A stretch of DNA of 64,000 nt from G051132615 sp051132615 (GTDB lineage Bacteria; Pseudomonadota; Gammaproteobacteria; Burkholderiales; Neisseriaceae). This document shows, one piece after another, positions 16,329 to 26,317 of this stretch. A program made the position numbers and the translations under genes. Under the pieces are notes generated by a model, which searched no databases, was not told the origin of the DNA, and saw only the letters and a program-made list of their open reading frames with translations. Every line of letters begins with the position of its first letter. Position 1 is the stretch's first letter. Location: NCBI RefSeq assembly GCF_051132615.1, contig NZ_CP152375.1, forward strand, positions 1,054,001 through 1,118,000, read 5' to 3'.

Positions 16329-17914
16329 TGTCAGCAATAAATAACCCTATTGTAAACGGCAATATTGTACCTGATGACAGTATTGCCACTTTAGATCGTC
16401 CTCGTGTGTTGATTGTGGGTGCTGTACCTGCTGCAAAAGATGCTATTTTTGGCTCAGGTACAACAGCGTGGCTACAAAAAGCCATCAACACCAGTTATGA
16501 ATTGGCTTCAGCAAAAGAGGTGGCTAATTTAATCGGCACAGGTTCCACATATCATCGGTGGGAAGCTGCATACAATGGATCTAATCAAAATGTACCTATC
16601 GATTTCTTATTAGTAAAAAATACGGATGCAGACACGGCAACCACCACAATTGAATTTACAGCAACCCCTGCGGCAGATGGCACATTAACAGTTGATGTGT
16701 TTGACGGCTTTAAATACTTCGCTAATGTGGATTTTAAAGCAGGTGATACAGTCACTACCTTGGCGCAAGCAGTTGCCAATCAATTAAACAATGAAACTGT
16801 GCGCCCTTATACTGCTGCGGCTGCGGCTGGCGTGGTCACAATTACCTGGGTAGATGGTTTTGTTACTGATTCGACACCAGTGCATGTTGAGTATAAAGAT
16901 TTAACTTTAGCTTGCACAGTAACTCATACCAGCACCCCACCAACACAGCCAACAAGCGATTTATTCGATATTATCGGCGACACACGTTATACCCATATTT
17001 TATGGCCTGATTACTATAAAAATACGGTGCAATTTGCCTATTCTTTATTAGATGATCGTTTTAATGCGTTTAATGAAGTAATCAGTGGCTTGGCGTTTAC
17101 CAGCATCACTATTGCTGACACAGTAGCAGCCGAAACAGAAACCAGTACATACAACACAAAATCAATCAGCTTTGTGGCAGCGCGAAAAATTGACGGTTTA
17201 TTTGGTGCGTCCATTGGCTCAGACAAAAAACAATTGCCTGATACAAGTTTGGCTTTTATTGCCACAGCACACGCCAGAATGTTGACAGAGGGTGCAGATT
17301 TAACCGATTTAGGCTTTATTGCTGAAGGGTTGGATGATTACACAGGCGGCACAGCTTTGGCTTCGTTTCCGATGCACAATATTAGTGTACCGAACACCAA
17401 ACCTTCTAACCCTGCTTGGTATTTTGACCATACTACGCAAAATATTTTAGCTGATAGGCTTAATATTTCCACCTACGGCACAAATCGCACAGGAACCAAT
17501 ACGATCAGTGGCAACTTTGTGACGATGTGGAAAACAGACAGCGCAGGCAACACCAACTTAACGTTTAAACAAGTTGAGTCTTTGTTTACAGCGATGGCAA
17601 TTCGTGAGTATTGGGACAGAAGCGCACGGATTAAATTTGCCAATACCCGCATGACCAATGGCGAGTTAATATCTGGCCGCTCCATGGTCAACGAACAAAT
17701 GGTCAGAGAATGGAATTTAATTGTCTATCGTGAATTGGCTGATTTGGCACTGGTGACTTCTGGTGCAGATGCAGAAAAAGCTTTTTTACGGTTATTGACC
17801 ATTACATTCAGCCCACAAAATCAGCAAATCACACAAACAGGCACCTATGAAATGGTGACACATGTTGGTCGTATTGATTACACCATCAAAACAGTATTTA
17901 ACTACAAGGATTAA
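16328..17914 (+). CDS. Contractile tail sheath protein, Mu gpL-like
   Basis: This 528-residue protein forms the contractile sheath, so the phage is a myovirus. N-terminal DRPRVLIVGAVPAAKDA and the central domain (ILWPDYYKNTVQFAYSLLDD) with RKIDGLFGASIGSD are sheath features. The C-terminal part (FKQVESLFTAMAIREYWDRS and VTHVGRIDYTIKTVFNYKD) is strongly conserved in Phage_tail_S proteins. The next gene encodes the tube, as in Mu. Confidence 0.9.
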   Translation: MSAINNPIVNGNIVPDDSIATLDRPRVLIVGAVPAAKDAIFGSGTTAWLQKAINTSYELASAKEVANLIGTGSTYHRWEAAYNGSNQNVPIDFLLVKNTDADTATTTIEFTATPAADGTLTVDVFDGFKYFANVDFKAGDTVTTLAQAVANQLNNETVRPYTAAAAAGVVTITWVDGFVTDSTPVHVEYKDLTLACTVTHTSTPPTQPTSDLFDIIGDTRYTHILWPDYYKNTVQFAYSLLDDRFNAFNEVISGLAFTSITIADTVAAETETSTYNTKSISFVAARKIDGLFGASIGSDKKQLPDTSLAFIATAHARMLTEGADLTDLGFIAEGLDDYTGGTALASFPMHNISVPNTKPSNPAWYFDHTTQNILADRLNISTYGTNRTGTNTISGNFVTMWKTDSAGNTNLTFKQVESLFTAMAIREYWDRSARIKFANTRMTNGELISGRSMVNEQMVREWNLIVYRELADLALVTSGADAEKAFLRLLTITFSPQNQQITQTGTYEMVTHVGRIDYTIKTVFNYKD

Positions 17915-17916
17915 AA

Positions 17917-18297
17917 ATGGCTAATTCAACAGGATTAAGCGTCTTTATTGAGGGAGACGCGATCGAAATTGAAGCGGGTTCTCTAAGTTATGGCCTTTTT
18001 ACGCCAAAGTATGACCCTAAATCAACGATTAAAGCAGGCCAAAGAGCAACAATCGCATCTGAAAAAATGGACAACAACCTACAATCTGTCACATTTAGAA
18101 TGGTGCTAAGAGACTTAGATAAACTTAGAAATTTCATCTATGCTAAAAGCTCAAACGGCCTGAATGTGTCTTTAACAAATGGGAATGCACGTTACGACTA
18201 CAAAAATATGTTTGTTTCTGACGACACAGATTTAATGGTTGAAGATAATGGGCAACCCTTTACAGAAATTACATTAACAGGGACACAGGTGGTTTAA
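17917..18297 (+). CDS. Tail tube protein
   Basis: This 126-residue beta-rich protein follows the sheath gene by two bases. Size and position match Mu gpM-like and related tube proteins, and MANSTGLSVFIEGDAIEI followed by FTEITLTGTQVV fits a tube beta sandwich. It would form the inner tube through which DNA passes. Confidence 0.72.
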   Translation: MANSTGLSVFIEGDAIEIEAGSLSYGLFTPKYDPKSTIKAGQRATIASEKMDNNLQSVTFRMVLRDLDKLRNFIYAKSSNGLNVSLTNGNARYDYKNMFVSDDTDLMVEDNGQPFTEITLTGTQVV

Positions 18298-18771
18298 ATG
18301 CATACATTTCAATTAATTAATCCACTTGAAAAAGACGGAATCGCCTTTGTTGATATTGTTGAGCCTGTTGGCTTTTCGATTGACTTTGCCAAAGCATGCG
18401 CTGCCCTTTCTGGGCAGTTTTTGTATTCACAAGGCAAATACACCAGCAGCACCATTGGGCAAGCTTTCTTAGCGGCAAATGAAGAAGCCATTAAGGGTGC
18501 AGCAGAAGCCAAAAAAGAGGCAGAAAAAGAAGAACAGCCAGAAATTGAAGACGTTTTTGAGACAGCCAAATCAATGAATGTGCTTTACTCACAAGCTGAC
18601 CCTGATTTTTTAGTCAATATCATTCAAAAGTTTGCCGATCTTTATAAGAAAAATCCAAAAGTATTACAAGTTAATGGTGAAGCCATGAAACAGCTTCACT
18701 TTAATTCACTGAGTTTTAAAGACTTATCTATTCTAGCAACCGCTTATTGTGTGGCTTTTATGCTTGGCTAG
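18298..18771 (+). CDS. Tail assembly chaperone (short form)
   Basis: This 157-residue protein lies between tube and tape-measure genes, the place of lambda gpG or Mu gp41. It is acidic with a helical middle (EEAIKGAAEAKKEAEKEEQP). Such proteins bind the tape measure and recruit tube subunits. The next reading frame (to 18962) continues it by a probable -1 frameshift, giving a long form of about 221 residues. Confidence 0.7.
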   Translation: MHTFQLINPLEKDGIAFVDIVEPVGFSIDFAKACAALSGQFLYSQGKYTSSTIGQAFLAANEEAIKGAAEAKKEAEKEEQPEIEDVFETAKSMNVLYSQADPDFLVNIIQKFADLYKKNPKVLQVNGEAMKQLHFNSLSFKDLSILATAYCVAFMLG

Positions 18772-18962
18772 AAATAGCAAATGACAGGCATTTATTGGCC
18801 TTATTTCTAGCCACTAATTCTGATGGGGCGATGACCTATCGTGATGTGATGGACATGCCCGCAGAACACATATTGTCTTCATTTAAGTTTTACAAGAGCT
18901 TAAATGACAACAAAGGCAAGTTAAGTATTGATCAGGCCAAAAGGTTAATTAAAAATGAGTAA
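18755..18962 (+). CDS. Frameshift extension of the tail assembly chaperone
   Basis: This frame is -1 relative to the chaperone and has no early ATG (the first is at 18831). In the overlap, CTTTTA (18755-18760) lets a tRNA on TTT move back one base onto TTT and continue with TAT GCT TGG. The extension adds about 67 residues (WLEIANDRHLLALFLATNSD and so on) ending in the tape-measure start. Frameshifted chaperones are general in tailed phages. The slip site is a simple TTTT rather than a classical heptamer, so the exact position is inference. Confidence 0.6.
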
Positions 18963-20988
18963 CTACGCAATACAATATCAAATCAGCGCAAAGGACATGC
19001 TGACACCTGCATTGCGTAAAGCCTTAAACCTGATCAAACAGATAGACAAAATGACAGGCAGGCTTGCCAAGCCAACCAAGATCAATGTTGATACACGTCT
19101 AGCACATCAAAAGCTTAAAAATCTACAAAAACACGCGCAATCAGTTGCAGTTAAATCTGCTGGCGCGGGTGTATCAGGTGGAGCTGTTAGGGCTGCATCA
19201 GCTAAGGGGGGCGGCTTATCTGCTTTTCAGGGCGCAGGCTCCGCTTTGGGTGGTGGTGTATATCTTGCTGCTGGCTTAAATGCTGCGCTCGAATTAGATC
19301 AAGCTGTCACTGCTTTAGCAAAAGCCACAGATTTAGAGGGCGAAGCACTTGATAAACTTAAAAATCAAGCAGCAGAACTGGAATCAAAAACAGGTCAAAG
19401 TTCATCTTCTATCATTACCATGATGGCCGATGCAGCCAAAGCAGGGATTGCCATCGAAAACCTTGCCAACAACGTAGAAGACGCAACAAAAATTGCGGTT
19501 GCGTTTGACATGTCAACTGATGAAGCGTCCAAAGCCATTACCACGTTGCGAAACTCATTCTTTGCAGGTCAGGACTATGAGACACAGCAAAAAGGATTGC
19601 TTGATTTTGCGGCGGCGATTTCTTATGTGGCGGACAGAGGTGAATCAAGCGAAGCATATCTTGCTAACTTTTCAGCGCGGGCTTCCGCTTTAAATGCGGT
19701 TTTAGGGGCTTCTAAAGAATCCATTATTGCGGCTGGCGCATCATTTGAAGCAATCGGCATCCCTGCGGAAACAGCATCAAGGGCATTAAACAGCGCACAA
19801 ATGTCTTTAGTGAATTTAGCTGGAGATAAAAAAGGTCTGGCTGAGCTTGGCTTGAACCCTGCACAGTTTAGAAAAGACGTTGAAACAGATGTGATTGGTA
19901 CTGTGTTTCAGGTTATTCAGGCAACAGAAAAGCTAGGTAAATTAGGTCAGGCTGAAAAATTAGGCGAAATATTCGGTTTAGGGTTTGCGGATGAATTGGC
20001 AAGGGGTGGCGCAGCATTCAGTATTTATGAAAAAAACTTAGAACTTGCCAATAATAAAACAGAACATGCTGCAGCTTTAGAAGCTGCATATGAGCTGCAA
20101 AATAAATCCTTAACCGCCAGCATTAATCGCTTAAAAAATGGCTTTAAAACCTTAATTGGTACTTCAGCAGATAAATTCTTTACCAAAGTATCTAAGCCAC
20201 TTGAGGCCGTAATTAACTTCGCCAAAGAAAACCCTGCAATTGTTGATTTCGCCACCTCTTTGGCGGTGGCTGGTGTGGCTGCTGGCGGTTTGGCGGCGGC
20301 TTTGTTTTTGGTGACCAGTCCATTAACACTGATGATAGGTAAAATTGCCTTAGTTGTGTTTGTGTTACAGCAAGCTTGGGAAAACTCAGAAACGTTAAGA
20401 GGTGCCTTTGAGCCTTTAGGCCAAACCATTAGCGGATTGACAGGAGAAACCAATCTTTTGGCCTTGGCGGGATTTGGCTTGAATGCTGTGTTTACTTTTA
20501 TTGGCATTGGTTTGGGCACAATTGTCACCTTTGGCGATATTGCCATTACTACCTTAATTGCTTTATATGAAGCCTTTCAAAAGTTCAAATCAGGTGATTT
20601 TAGTGGGGTAAAACAAACATTTGATCAATTGGGCAATGATGTTTTAGACAAAATCAGCGTTTACAGTAATAACTTAGACAAAGATTTAAAACGCTTGGCG
20701 CAAGCTAAAGTTGATTTAGACAGCATCAATACTCAAGTTAATGAAGCCAGAGCAACCGCAGGTGTGCCGCAGGCCAAAACAGCAGACACAGCCAATGCAC
20801 AAAAACAAGCTGCTGAATTATCCAATCAGGCCGCACAAAAGCAATTGCAAGCTGGGGATAATCAAACAAAGGCCGCACAAGCGCAAACCGCAGCAGCGCA
20901 AGCTTTAACCAATGCAGCCAATAGGATTGATTCGGCAGCCTCTCGTTTGAGTGTGGCAGGTGCCAGTTTGGGGGAACAAGGACGATGA
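18955..20988 (+). CDS. Tail tape measure protein
   Basis: This 677-residue protein sets tail length and leaves with the DNA. Residues 1-80 are helical and basic, 100-400 resemble the TP901-type tape-measure core (SIITMMADAAKAGIAIENLA), 420-530 hold hydrophobic spans (VAGVAAGGLAAALFLVTSPL and FGLNAVFTFIGIGLGTIVTF) likely to enter the membrane, and the end is Ala/Gln-rich coiled coil. At about 0.15 nm per residue the tail would be near 100 nm. That figure is from the general rule, not measured. Confidence 0.9.
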   Translation: MSNYAIQYQISAKDMLTPALRKALNLIKQIDKMTGRLAKPTKINVDTRLAHQKLKNLQKHAQSVAVKSAGAGVSGGAVRAASAKGGGLSAFQGAGSALGGGVYLAAGLNAALELDQAVTALAKATDLEGEALDKLKNQAAELESKTGQSSSSIITMMADAAKAGIAIENLANNVEDATKIAVAFDMSTDEASKAITTLRNSFFAGQDYETQQKGLLDFAAAISYVADRGESSEAYLANFSARASALNAVLGASKESIIAAGASFEAIGIPAETASRALNSAQMSLVNLAGDKKGLAELGLNPAQFRKDVETDVIGTVFQVIQATEKLGKLGQAEKLGEIFGLGFADELARGGAAFSIYEKNLELANNKTEHAAALEAAYELQNKSLTASINRLKNGFKTLIGTSADKFFTKVSKPLEAVINFAKENPAIVDFATSLAVAGVAAGGLAAALFLVTSPLTLMIGKIALVVFVLQQAWENSETLRGAFEPLGQTISGLTGETNLLALAGFGLNAVFTFIGIGLGTIVTFGDIAITTLIALYEAFQKFKSGDFSGVKQTFDQLGNDVLDKISVYSNNLDKDLKRLAQAKVDLDSINTQVNEARATAGVPQAKTADTANAQKQAAELSNQAAQKQLQAGDNQTKAAQAQTAAAQALTNAANRIDSAASRLSVAGASLGEQGR

Positions 20989-22325
20989 GCGCCTATGATT
21001 TTTTACTTGATGCCAGTTTTAAGGGCATCCCTTTTTATGTTGAATCGGAAGAGCTTACCCAATTTGGGCGCAGAATTGTCAATCATGAATACCCCAACAC
21101 CAATGAGCAATACTCAGAAGATACAGGGGGATTTCCTGAAAACTTCACCATATCAGGCTATGTGATTGGCGAAGACGCAAAAGACCAAATCAACGCATTA
21201 ATCAACGCATGCAATGAAGAAGGCGCAGGCAAGTTAGTCTTACCCTTTTTTGGCGTACGCATGGCGACATGCGGTCAAGGCTCAGCTTCAGTATTGCCTT
21301 ATGTTGATGCCGAAAACATACCATTTACCATAGAATTTTCTATTTCAAGAGAAAACGCAGGGTTTGTTGAAGAAAGCTTTGATTTGTTTTCTGTGCTTGG
21401 CCTAAATGAATTGTCTATGGGCAGTTTATCCAGTGTGTTCGGCGAGCGGTTTAAGACAAGCGCTGATATTTTCGCCAAATCAATAAAAATATTTGATATC
21501 AATGCCATGCTTAATGTCGCCAGACGTTTGGCAAAAAATGTGATTGGCGATGAGTATGGCGCATTGCTCAGACAAATTGACAATATTGCGGGCGATTTGG
21601 ATAGACTGGTTGATAATGGCTCGTTACTTGGTTCTAAATTGAGTAATGCGTTTAATGCCTTATTCACTGGTTTAATTGGCTCAAACACAAATAGTTTAAT
21701 ACAAAACCTTGTTGACGAAAGTAACAGCTTTTCCTCTCGTTTGCCCATTAGTGAAGTTGCTATTAAAAACCCGCAAGACAATCAATTTTACAATATCAAT
21801 TTCTGGCCTGAAACGACAGAAAGCCGTATTGAGCGGAACGAACAAAGATCACTTGTTGTTTCTTATTCAAGATTAATGATGTTGATCATTGCATACTCTT
21901 TGTTGGCAACAAGTAAATTTGATACCGAAGAAGAACTAAGTAATATTAAGAATATTTTAGAGAATGAATATCTTAATGTTATTCATGGCTTACAAAACAT
22001 CATTCAAGGTCAGCGTTTACAGTCAGGTGTCAATCAAGATGTTTCTTTAATAACACAAAAGGACGTATGGACAGACTTTGAAAAACTCAGAATCGTTTCA
22101 TTGATTGCCAGCGAACAAGACGATGTTGTTTTGTACAAGATCGATTATGGTTTGGTTCGTGTTTATTGGGGTACATCTGTTTTAAATGCTGCTTATTTGA
22201 GTAGTGCTGAAGTCATTAAGACAGAACAAGACTTGTTGAATATAAGTCGTATTATGTACAACATCAATAATCGTGAGCCTTATCACTTAAAAGGTCAGAT
22301 AAAAATACTCAGAAAGTTAATATGA
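20985..22325 (+). CDS. Mu gpN-like DNA circularisation / tail protein
   Basis: This 446-residue protein matches the family named for Mu N: ASFKGIPFYVESEELTQFGR, then VNHEYPNTNEQYSEDTGGFP and NFTISGYVIGEDAKDQINAL near the N terminus. In Mu it is a baseplate or tail protein also said to join DNA ends. The C-terminal half is helical. It overlaps tape measure and P-like genes by four bases each. Confidence 0.85.
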   Translation: MSAYDFLLDASFKGIPFYVESEELTQFGRRIVNHEYPNTNEQYSEDTGGFPENFTISGYVIGEDAKDQINALINACNEEGAGKLVLPFFGVRMATCGQGSASVLPYVDAENIPFTIEFSISRENAGFVEESFDLFSVLGLNELSMGSLSSVFGERFKTSADIFAKSIKIFDINAMLNVARRLAKNVIGDEYGALLRQIDNIAGDLDRLVDNGSLLGSKLSNAFNALFTGLIGSNTNSLIQNLVDESNSFSSRLPISEVAIKNPQDNQFYNINFWPETTESRIERNEQRSLVVSYSRLMMLIIAYSLLATSKFDTEEELSNIKNILENEYLNVIHGLQNIIQGQRLQSGVNQDVSLITQKDVWTDFEKLRIVSLIASEQDDVVLYKIDYGLVRVYWGTSVLNAAYLSSAEVIKTEQDLLNISRIMYNINNREPYHLKGQIKILRKLI

Positions 22326-23440
22326 AGTGGTCTGTGATGGTCAACAATGCCATTTATGATAAATGGGAAAGTTTTCGTTTTGGTCGATCAATAGAAAGTA
22401 ATTGCGGTCGTTTTTCGTTGACCGTCACCAATACTTTTCCTATTGATTTACCTGTTCGTGGTAACGATGAGATCAAAATCATGCTTGGGGACAATATCGT
22501 TTTTACTGGATGGGTGAATAAACTAAGCGATAAAGGTTCGTTAGATGGCAGCACAATAGAAATCTCAGGAGAAGATAAAACCTGTGATTTGATTGATTCA
22601 TGTGTACCAGACAAGGTTAAAAACACCAAAGGCAGTCTAACACTCAAGCAAATGTGTGAGCTTGTGATCTCATCAATTGGCTTAGATATAAAAGTCATTG
22701 ATTTAACTCAAGATAAAATTGGAGACAAAAAAGTTACTGCTCAAAAAACCGCCGATGTTGGCGAGCGTTGCATGGCTTTTTTGACCAAGTTAGCCACAAA
22801 ATTACAGGTTTGGTTGGTAACAGATGAAGACTCAAACCTTGTGATTATGAGGGCTGGAGAGCAGGAAACAGATTTGAGTTTAAATTATCTTTTACAAGGT
22901 ACGAAAATCAATAATGTTCTTGGCGCCAGCTTTGATATTGATCTAAGAAAACTTTTTAACCAGGTAAAAATACGTGGTCAAAAATCATTGGGTTTTTCAG
23001 CAACCAGTGATAACGCTGCTGATTTTATTGACTTAACAGGGCAACATTTTGATTTGGATGCCAGAGAAAGCCGATATTTAGAAATCAAAGCCAAAGAGAA
23101 TATGACAGGCAAAGAGTTGCAACAAAGAGCCGTTGATGAGGTCAATTACAGAAAAGCACAGGCTTATGTTTATGACTGTACCCTTGCCTCTTTTTTAACC
23201 CCATCCAACCAACTAATCAAACTTGGTCAACTTATTCAAATTAATGACGAAAGACGAGACATAGCAGGTAAATTCATCATCAAATCATTTGATGTTGATT
23301 TTGATCTTGATGGCACAAAAGTCAATTTATCACTAGCACCAAAAGAAGCTTATCAAGTGGTTGATATAGATGCCAAGTATGAGAAATTATGTTCAAAAAC
23401 CAAGAAGGTTAAAAAGTCAGGTAAAAAAAATGGCAGCTAA
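22322..23440 (+). CDS. Mu gpP-like baseplate hub protein
   Basis: This 372-residue protein belongs to the hub family that also contains P2 gpD and Mu gp44. The N terminus (WSVMVNNAIYDKWESFRFGR, then FSLTVTNTFP) and DEIKIMLGDNIVFTGWVNKL are typical. The basic C-terminal tail (KTKKVKKSGKK) is common. It sits between N- and V-like genes exactly as in Mu. Confidence 0.83.
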   Translation: MKWSVMVNNAIYDKWESFRFGRSIESNCGRFSLTVTNTFPIDLPVRGNDEIKIMLGDNIVFTGWVNKLSDKGSLDGSTIEISGEDKTCDLIDSCVPDKVKNTKGSLTLKQMCELVISSIGLDIKVIDLTQDKIGDKKVTAQKTADVGERCMAFLTKLATKLQVWLVTDEDSNLVIMRAGEQETDLSLNYLLQGTKINNVLGASFDIDLRKLFNQVKIRGQKSLGFSATSDNAADFIDLTGQHFDLDARESRYLEIKAKENMTGKELQQRAVDEVNYRKAQAYVYDCTLASFLTPSNQLIKLGQLIQINDERRDIAGKFIIKSFDVDFDLDGTKVNLSLAPKEAYQVVDIDAKYEKLCSKTKKVKKSGKKNGS

Positions 23441-23873
23441 ATACGCACAATTAACCAAATCAAATGCAACAGGTCAGTCTGATAGTGAATGCTCAGGGCA
23501 AGGGCGTGAGGGTGTCGCATTTGCTCAAATCGCCCCTTATGGTGTGATCTCAAAGGCTCCGAGCGGTTCAATTGTGATTCTATTGCCAGTTAATGACAAT
23601 GAATCGGATGTTGTAGGTATTGCGGACAGTTTAAATAAAGGCTCTTTACCCACACCAGAAGAAGGTGAAATTGTTATAGGCAATTATTTGTCAGGCTGCT
23701 TTATACATTTCAAAAACAATGGCGAAATTGACATAAAAGGCAAAGTAAATCAGTTAGAAGGTGATTTTGAAACTTTAGGTAAAGTAACCGCGCAAGACCT
23801 AGAAACACCTGTTGTCAATTTTAATGATCATGTTCACCCTGAAAACGGAACAATCACAGGAACCCCGCAATGA
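23430..23873 (+). CDS. Baseplate spike protein, Mu gp45/gpV-like
   Basis: This 147-residue protein (ATG 23430) forms the membrane-piercing spike. It has the OB-like part (GVAFAQIAPYGVISKAPSGS), then GDFETLGKVTAQDLETPVVN and the C-terminal NFNDHVHPENGTITGTPQ with paired His for the metal-bound tip. I reject the longer upstream start because the extra residues are a shadow of the hub gene. Confidence 0.83.
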   Translation: MAAKYAQLTKSNATGQSDSECSGQGREGVAFAQIAPYGVISKAPSGSIVILLPVNDNESDVVGIADSLNKGSLPTPEEGEIVIGNYLSGCFIHFKNNGEIDIKGKVNQLEGDFETLGKVTAQDLETPVVNFNDHVHPENGTITGTPQ

Positions 23874-24328
23874 TGCAAGACTTATGCCATGAAATGAATC
23901 AAGATGGCCTGTTTGTCCTCTCTGTTCAAAACAATGACCTTGTGCCTGTTCAGGGGATGGAATCGGCTATTTTGGTGAGTCTATTTACAGATCAGCGCAT
24001 TGACGAATCTGATTTAAGAATCCCCATTGATCGTGGTGGCTGGTTTGGTAATGTCCTGACGCCAAACAGGGAGCTTGGCTCTAAGTTGTGGGGGTTGGAA
24101 AACGCCAAGATTACAAGTGGTCTGATCGGCAATATCAAAGAGTATGCACAAAGATCATTTGATTGGATGACAGAAGATGGGCTTGCGCGAAAAGTAGAGG
24201 TTGGTGTCAATCTAAAAAGTCAGGATGTTTTTGTTTCGGCAAAAATCACAGGAAGAAGTGACCCCATAGGAAATGATTATTCGTACCTGTGGAGACGCAC
24301 ACAAAGAAGGGCTTACAATTATGGCTGA
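23870..24328 (+). CDS. GP46 family baseplate protein
   Basis: This 152-residue protein is a GP46/Mu gp46-like baseplate wedge subunit: TDQRIDESDLRIPIDRGGWF, GSKLWGLENAK and YAQRSFDWMTEDGLARKVEV are the conserved parts. It overlaps the spike gene by four bases and the next gene by eight. Confidence 0.85.
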   Translation: MMQDLCHEMNQDGLFVLSVQNNDLVPVQGMESAILVSLFTDQRIDESDLRIPIDRGGWFGNVLTPNRELGSKLWGLENAKITSGLIGNIKEYAQRSFDWMTEDGLARKVEVGVNLKSQDVFVSAKITGRSDPIGNDYSYLWRRTQRRAYNYG

Positions 24329-25646
24329 ATTACCGTTCAGAAAATTAAACATTTCAGATTATGAAAAACAGGGGCAAGCGAGATTAAAACAGCTTGCCCC
24401 TTCTCTTGATGCTAGTGTTTATGGTTCTTTTATCACCAATCTTTTACGTTCTGCTGCTGCGGCTGTTTTTCCTTCTACTTATCTTGTAGAAGATGCTTTT
24501 AATAATGCTTTTGTCCAATTCGCAAAAGGCAATGTATTAGATGAGTTTCATGGCAAGCAAGAAGAAACGCAAAGAAATCCTGCATCTGTTGCCAGTGGCA
24601 ATATTGTGATTTATGCCAACTCAGGAACGACTGTTCCAATCGGTACAGAATTTACCGCAGCAAGTGCCATTATTCGCACCAAAAACACAGTCACTATTGG
24701 CACAAGAAACATTGATATTGTCAGCGCAAATGCAATGGATGGCTTGGTTACGGTCAATACATCGACAAGGCACTATTTGCCTGTAGGTGGTCTTGTAACG
24801 ATTGTCACAGGGAACGCTGATTTCAATGGTGATTTTAGGATTGTCCAATCTGATGATTTAAGTTTTCAATATCAAATTCAAAACAACAACCCTGCATCTG
24901 CTGCCAGTGGCACCGCTTCAAGTCTCAGTAATATCGTGCAGGCCGAAACAAACGAAACAGGCTTATCTGCCAATATATCAGGCAATATTGCCTTGTCTGG
25001 TGACTATGAAGCCTACACCCTACCAGATGGCTTAGTTGGTGGCGCCGATCAAGAAACAGATGACGAATATGCGGCGCGTTTGATTGAAATTAGAAATCTT
25101 TTAGAGGGGGTATTTACAAGCGGTCAAATCATCCAAGCAGCAAAAAGAATTACAGGCAATACGCGTGTTTGGGTTGTTGAACCTAAATATCTTATTTCAG
25201 GTGGCACAGAAGGTCAAGCAGGATATAAACCGCAGCCAGGTCAAGTATGTGTTTATTTTGTTCGCGACAATGATTTGGATATTTTCCCAAACAATACTTT
25301 AATTGAGCAAACAAAACAATCAATCATTCAATACGGCAAAAAACCAGCACATACCATTGATGAAGATATTTTTGTCTTTGCGCCAATAAAAAATGAAGTG
25401 GTGTTCACAATTAGCAATCTTGTGCCTGATACGCCAGAAATGAGAAACGCCATTGAGTCTGAATTGCAAGCATATATGCAAGACTTTATTGATTTTGAAG
25501 AAGGGTTCTCACAACAAATGCAGGACGCTGCGATTGCTTCCGCATCCGTTGCGGGAGAAATAGATAAAACATTTACTAATTCAACAGGAGATATCCTCGC
25601 TCAATCAGGAACTTTGGCGGTTTATGGGGGGGTGACATGGCTTTAA
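24321..25646 (+). CDS. Baseplate J-like protein, Mu gp47
   Basis: This 441-residue baseplate wedge protein starts at ATG 24321 with a GAAGGG ribosome site. The Baseplate_J core is clear: GLVGGADQETDDEYAARLIE, FTSGQIIQAAKRITGNTRVW, and VCVYFVRDND. The GGADQETDDEYAARL segment is a family hallmark. It connects fibre-bearing parts to the hub. Confidence 0.9.
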   Translation: MAELPFRKLNISDYEKQGQARLKQLAPSLDASVYGSFITNLLRSAAAAVFPSTYLVEDAFNNAFVQFAKGNVLDEFHGKQEETQRNPASVASGNIVIYANSGTTVPIGTEFTAASAIIRTKNTVTIGTRNIDIVSANAMDGLVTVNTSTRHYLPVGGLVTIVTGNADFNGDFRIVQSDDLSFQYQIQNNNPASAASGTASSLSNIVQAETNETGLSANISGNIALSGDYEAYTLPDGLVGGADQETDDEYAARLIEIRNLLEGVFTSGQIIQAAKRITGNTRVWVVEPKYLISGGTEGQAGYKPQPGQVCVYFVRDNDLDIFPNNTLIEQTKQSIIQYGKKPAHTIDEDIFVFAPIKNEVVFTISNLVPDTPEMRNAIESELQAYMQDFIDFEEGFSQQMQDAAIASASVAGEIDKTFTNSTGDILAQSGTLAVYGGVTWL

Positions 25647-26317
25647 AATTTGAACCTGTTATTTTAAAAGATGAATACAAAGACGGCCAATATATTGTTA
25701 ATGACCATTTGCCAAAGGGTAGAATTTGGGAAGCGTTCGGCGTAGTTAATACGAGCAACTATGCCGTAAGCGCGGCTTTTGGGGCAATGGTGGCTTTATT
25801 ACTTAAATATATAGCCTACCTCAAAAAAGAACTAAACCCATTCACAACAGAAGATTTAATTAGTGCATGGGAAGAGTCTTGCGGATTACCTGACCATTGC
25901 ACGATTTACTTCTCGCAAACATTAGATCAAAGAAGGCTTCAAGTTGTTTATCGAATCAGAAGAAAGCCTATTATAACCACAGATGAAATTGAGCAGGTTA
26001 TCAAAGAGTTAACAGGTTTTGATGTAAAGATCATCCCAAGAAGGAAATCAAGCAACATTCTAAACAATGCTTTTGATGGCGGCGCAAGCTTTGACGCTGC
26101 ACCATTTTCAACAAACAAATCAGATCGTTTTACTTTTGATGTTTATATCAACTATGAAGATGAAAACAGCTTCGATGGCGAATACCCACTAGATGGCGAT
26201 TATTTATTAGATGGCCAAGCAAGGCCTACAATTTTAGAGTGCTTAATCAATAAGATTAAGCCAGCAAACACTGTTGCTGTTTACCACTACAGCAGAACCA
26301 TGTACATGGAGAACTAA
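25637..26317 (+). CDS. Mu gp48-like (DUF2313) tail protein
   Basis: This 226-residue protein has the DUF2313 layout: DHLPKGRIWEAF, DLISAWEESCGLPDHC and RRLQVVYRIRRKPIITTDEI, then a variable middle and LECLINKIKPANTVAVYHY. It follows baseplate J as in Mu and probably links the baseplate to the fibres. Confidence 0.85.
   Translation: MALKFEPVILKDEYKDGQYIVNDHLPKGRIWEAFGVVNTSNYAVSAAFGAMVALLLKYIAYLKKELNPFTTEDLISAWEESCGLPDHCTIYFSQTLDQRRLQVVYRIRRKPIITTDEIEQVIKELTGFDVKIIPRRKSSNILNNAFDGGASFDAAPFSTNKSDRFTFDVYINYEDENSFDGEYPLDGDYLLDGQARPTILECLINKIKPANTVAVYHYSRTMYMEN

Noticed and set aside
19493..19693. 66-residue frame inside the tape measure
   Set aside because: Wholly within a strong gene and without a ribosome site.
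20025..20546. 173-residue frame on the minus strand inside the tape-measure gene
   Set aside because: It lies entirely opposite a well-supported gene, has odd Pro/Ser/Lys composition and no ribosome site. I take it as a shadow.
21299..21781. 160-residue minus-strand frame opposite the gpN-like gene
   Set aside because: Shadow of a conserved gene, no family, no start signal.
22354..22698. 114-residue minus-strand frame opposite the hub gene
   Set aside because: Composition typical of an antisense shadow, rich in Ser and Leu, with no neighbours on that strand.
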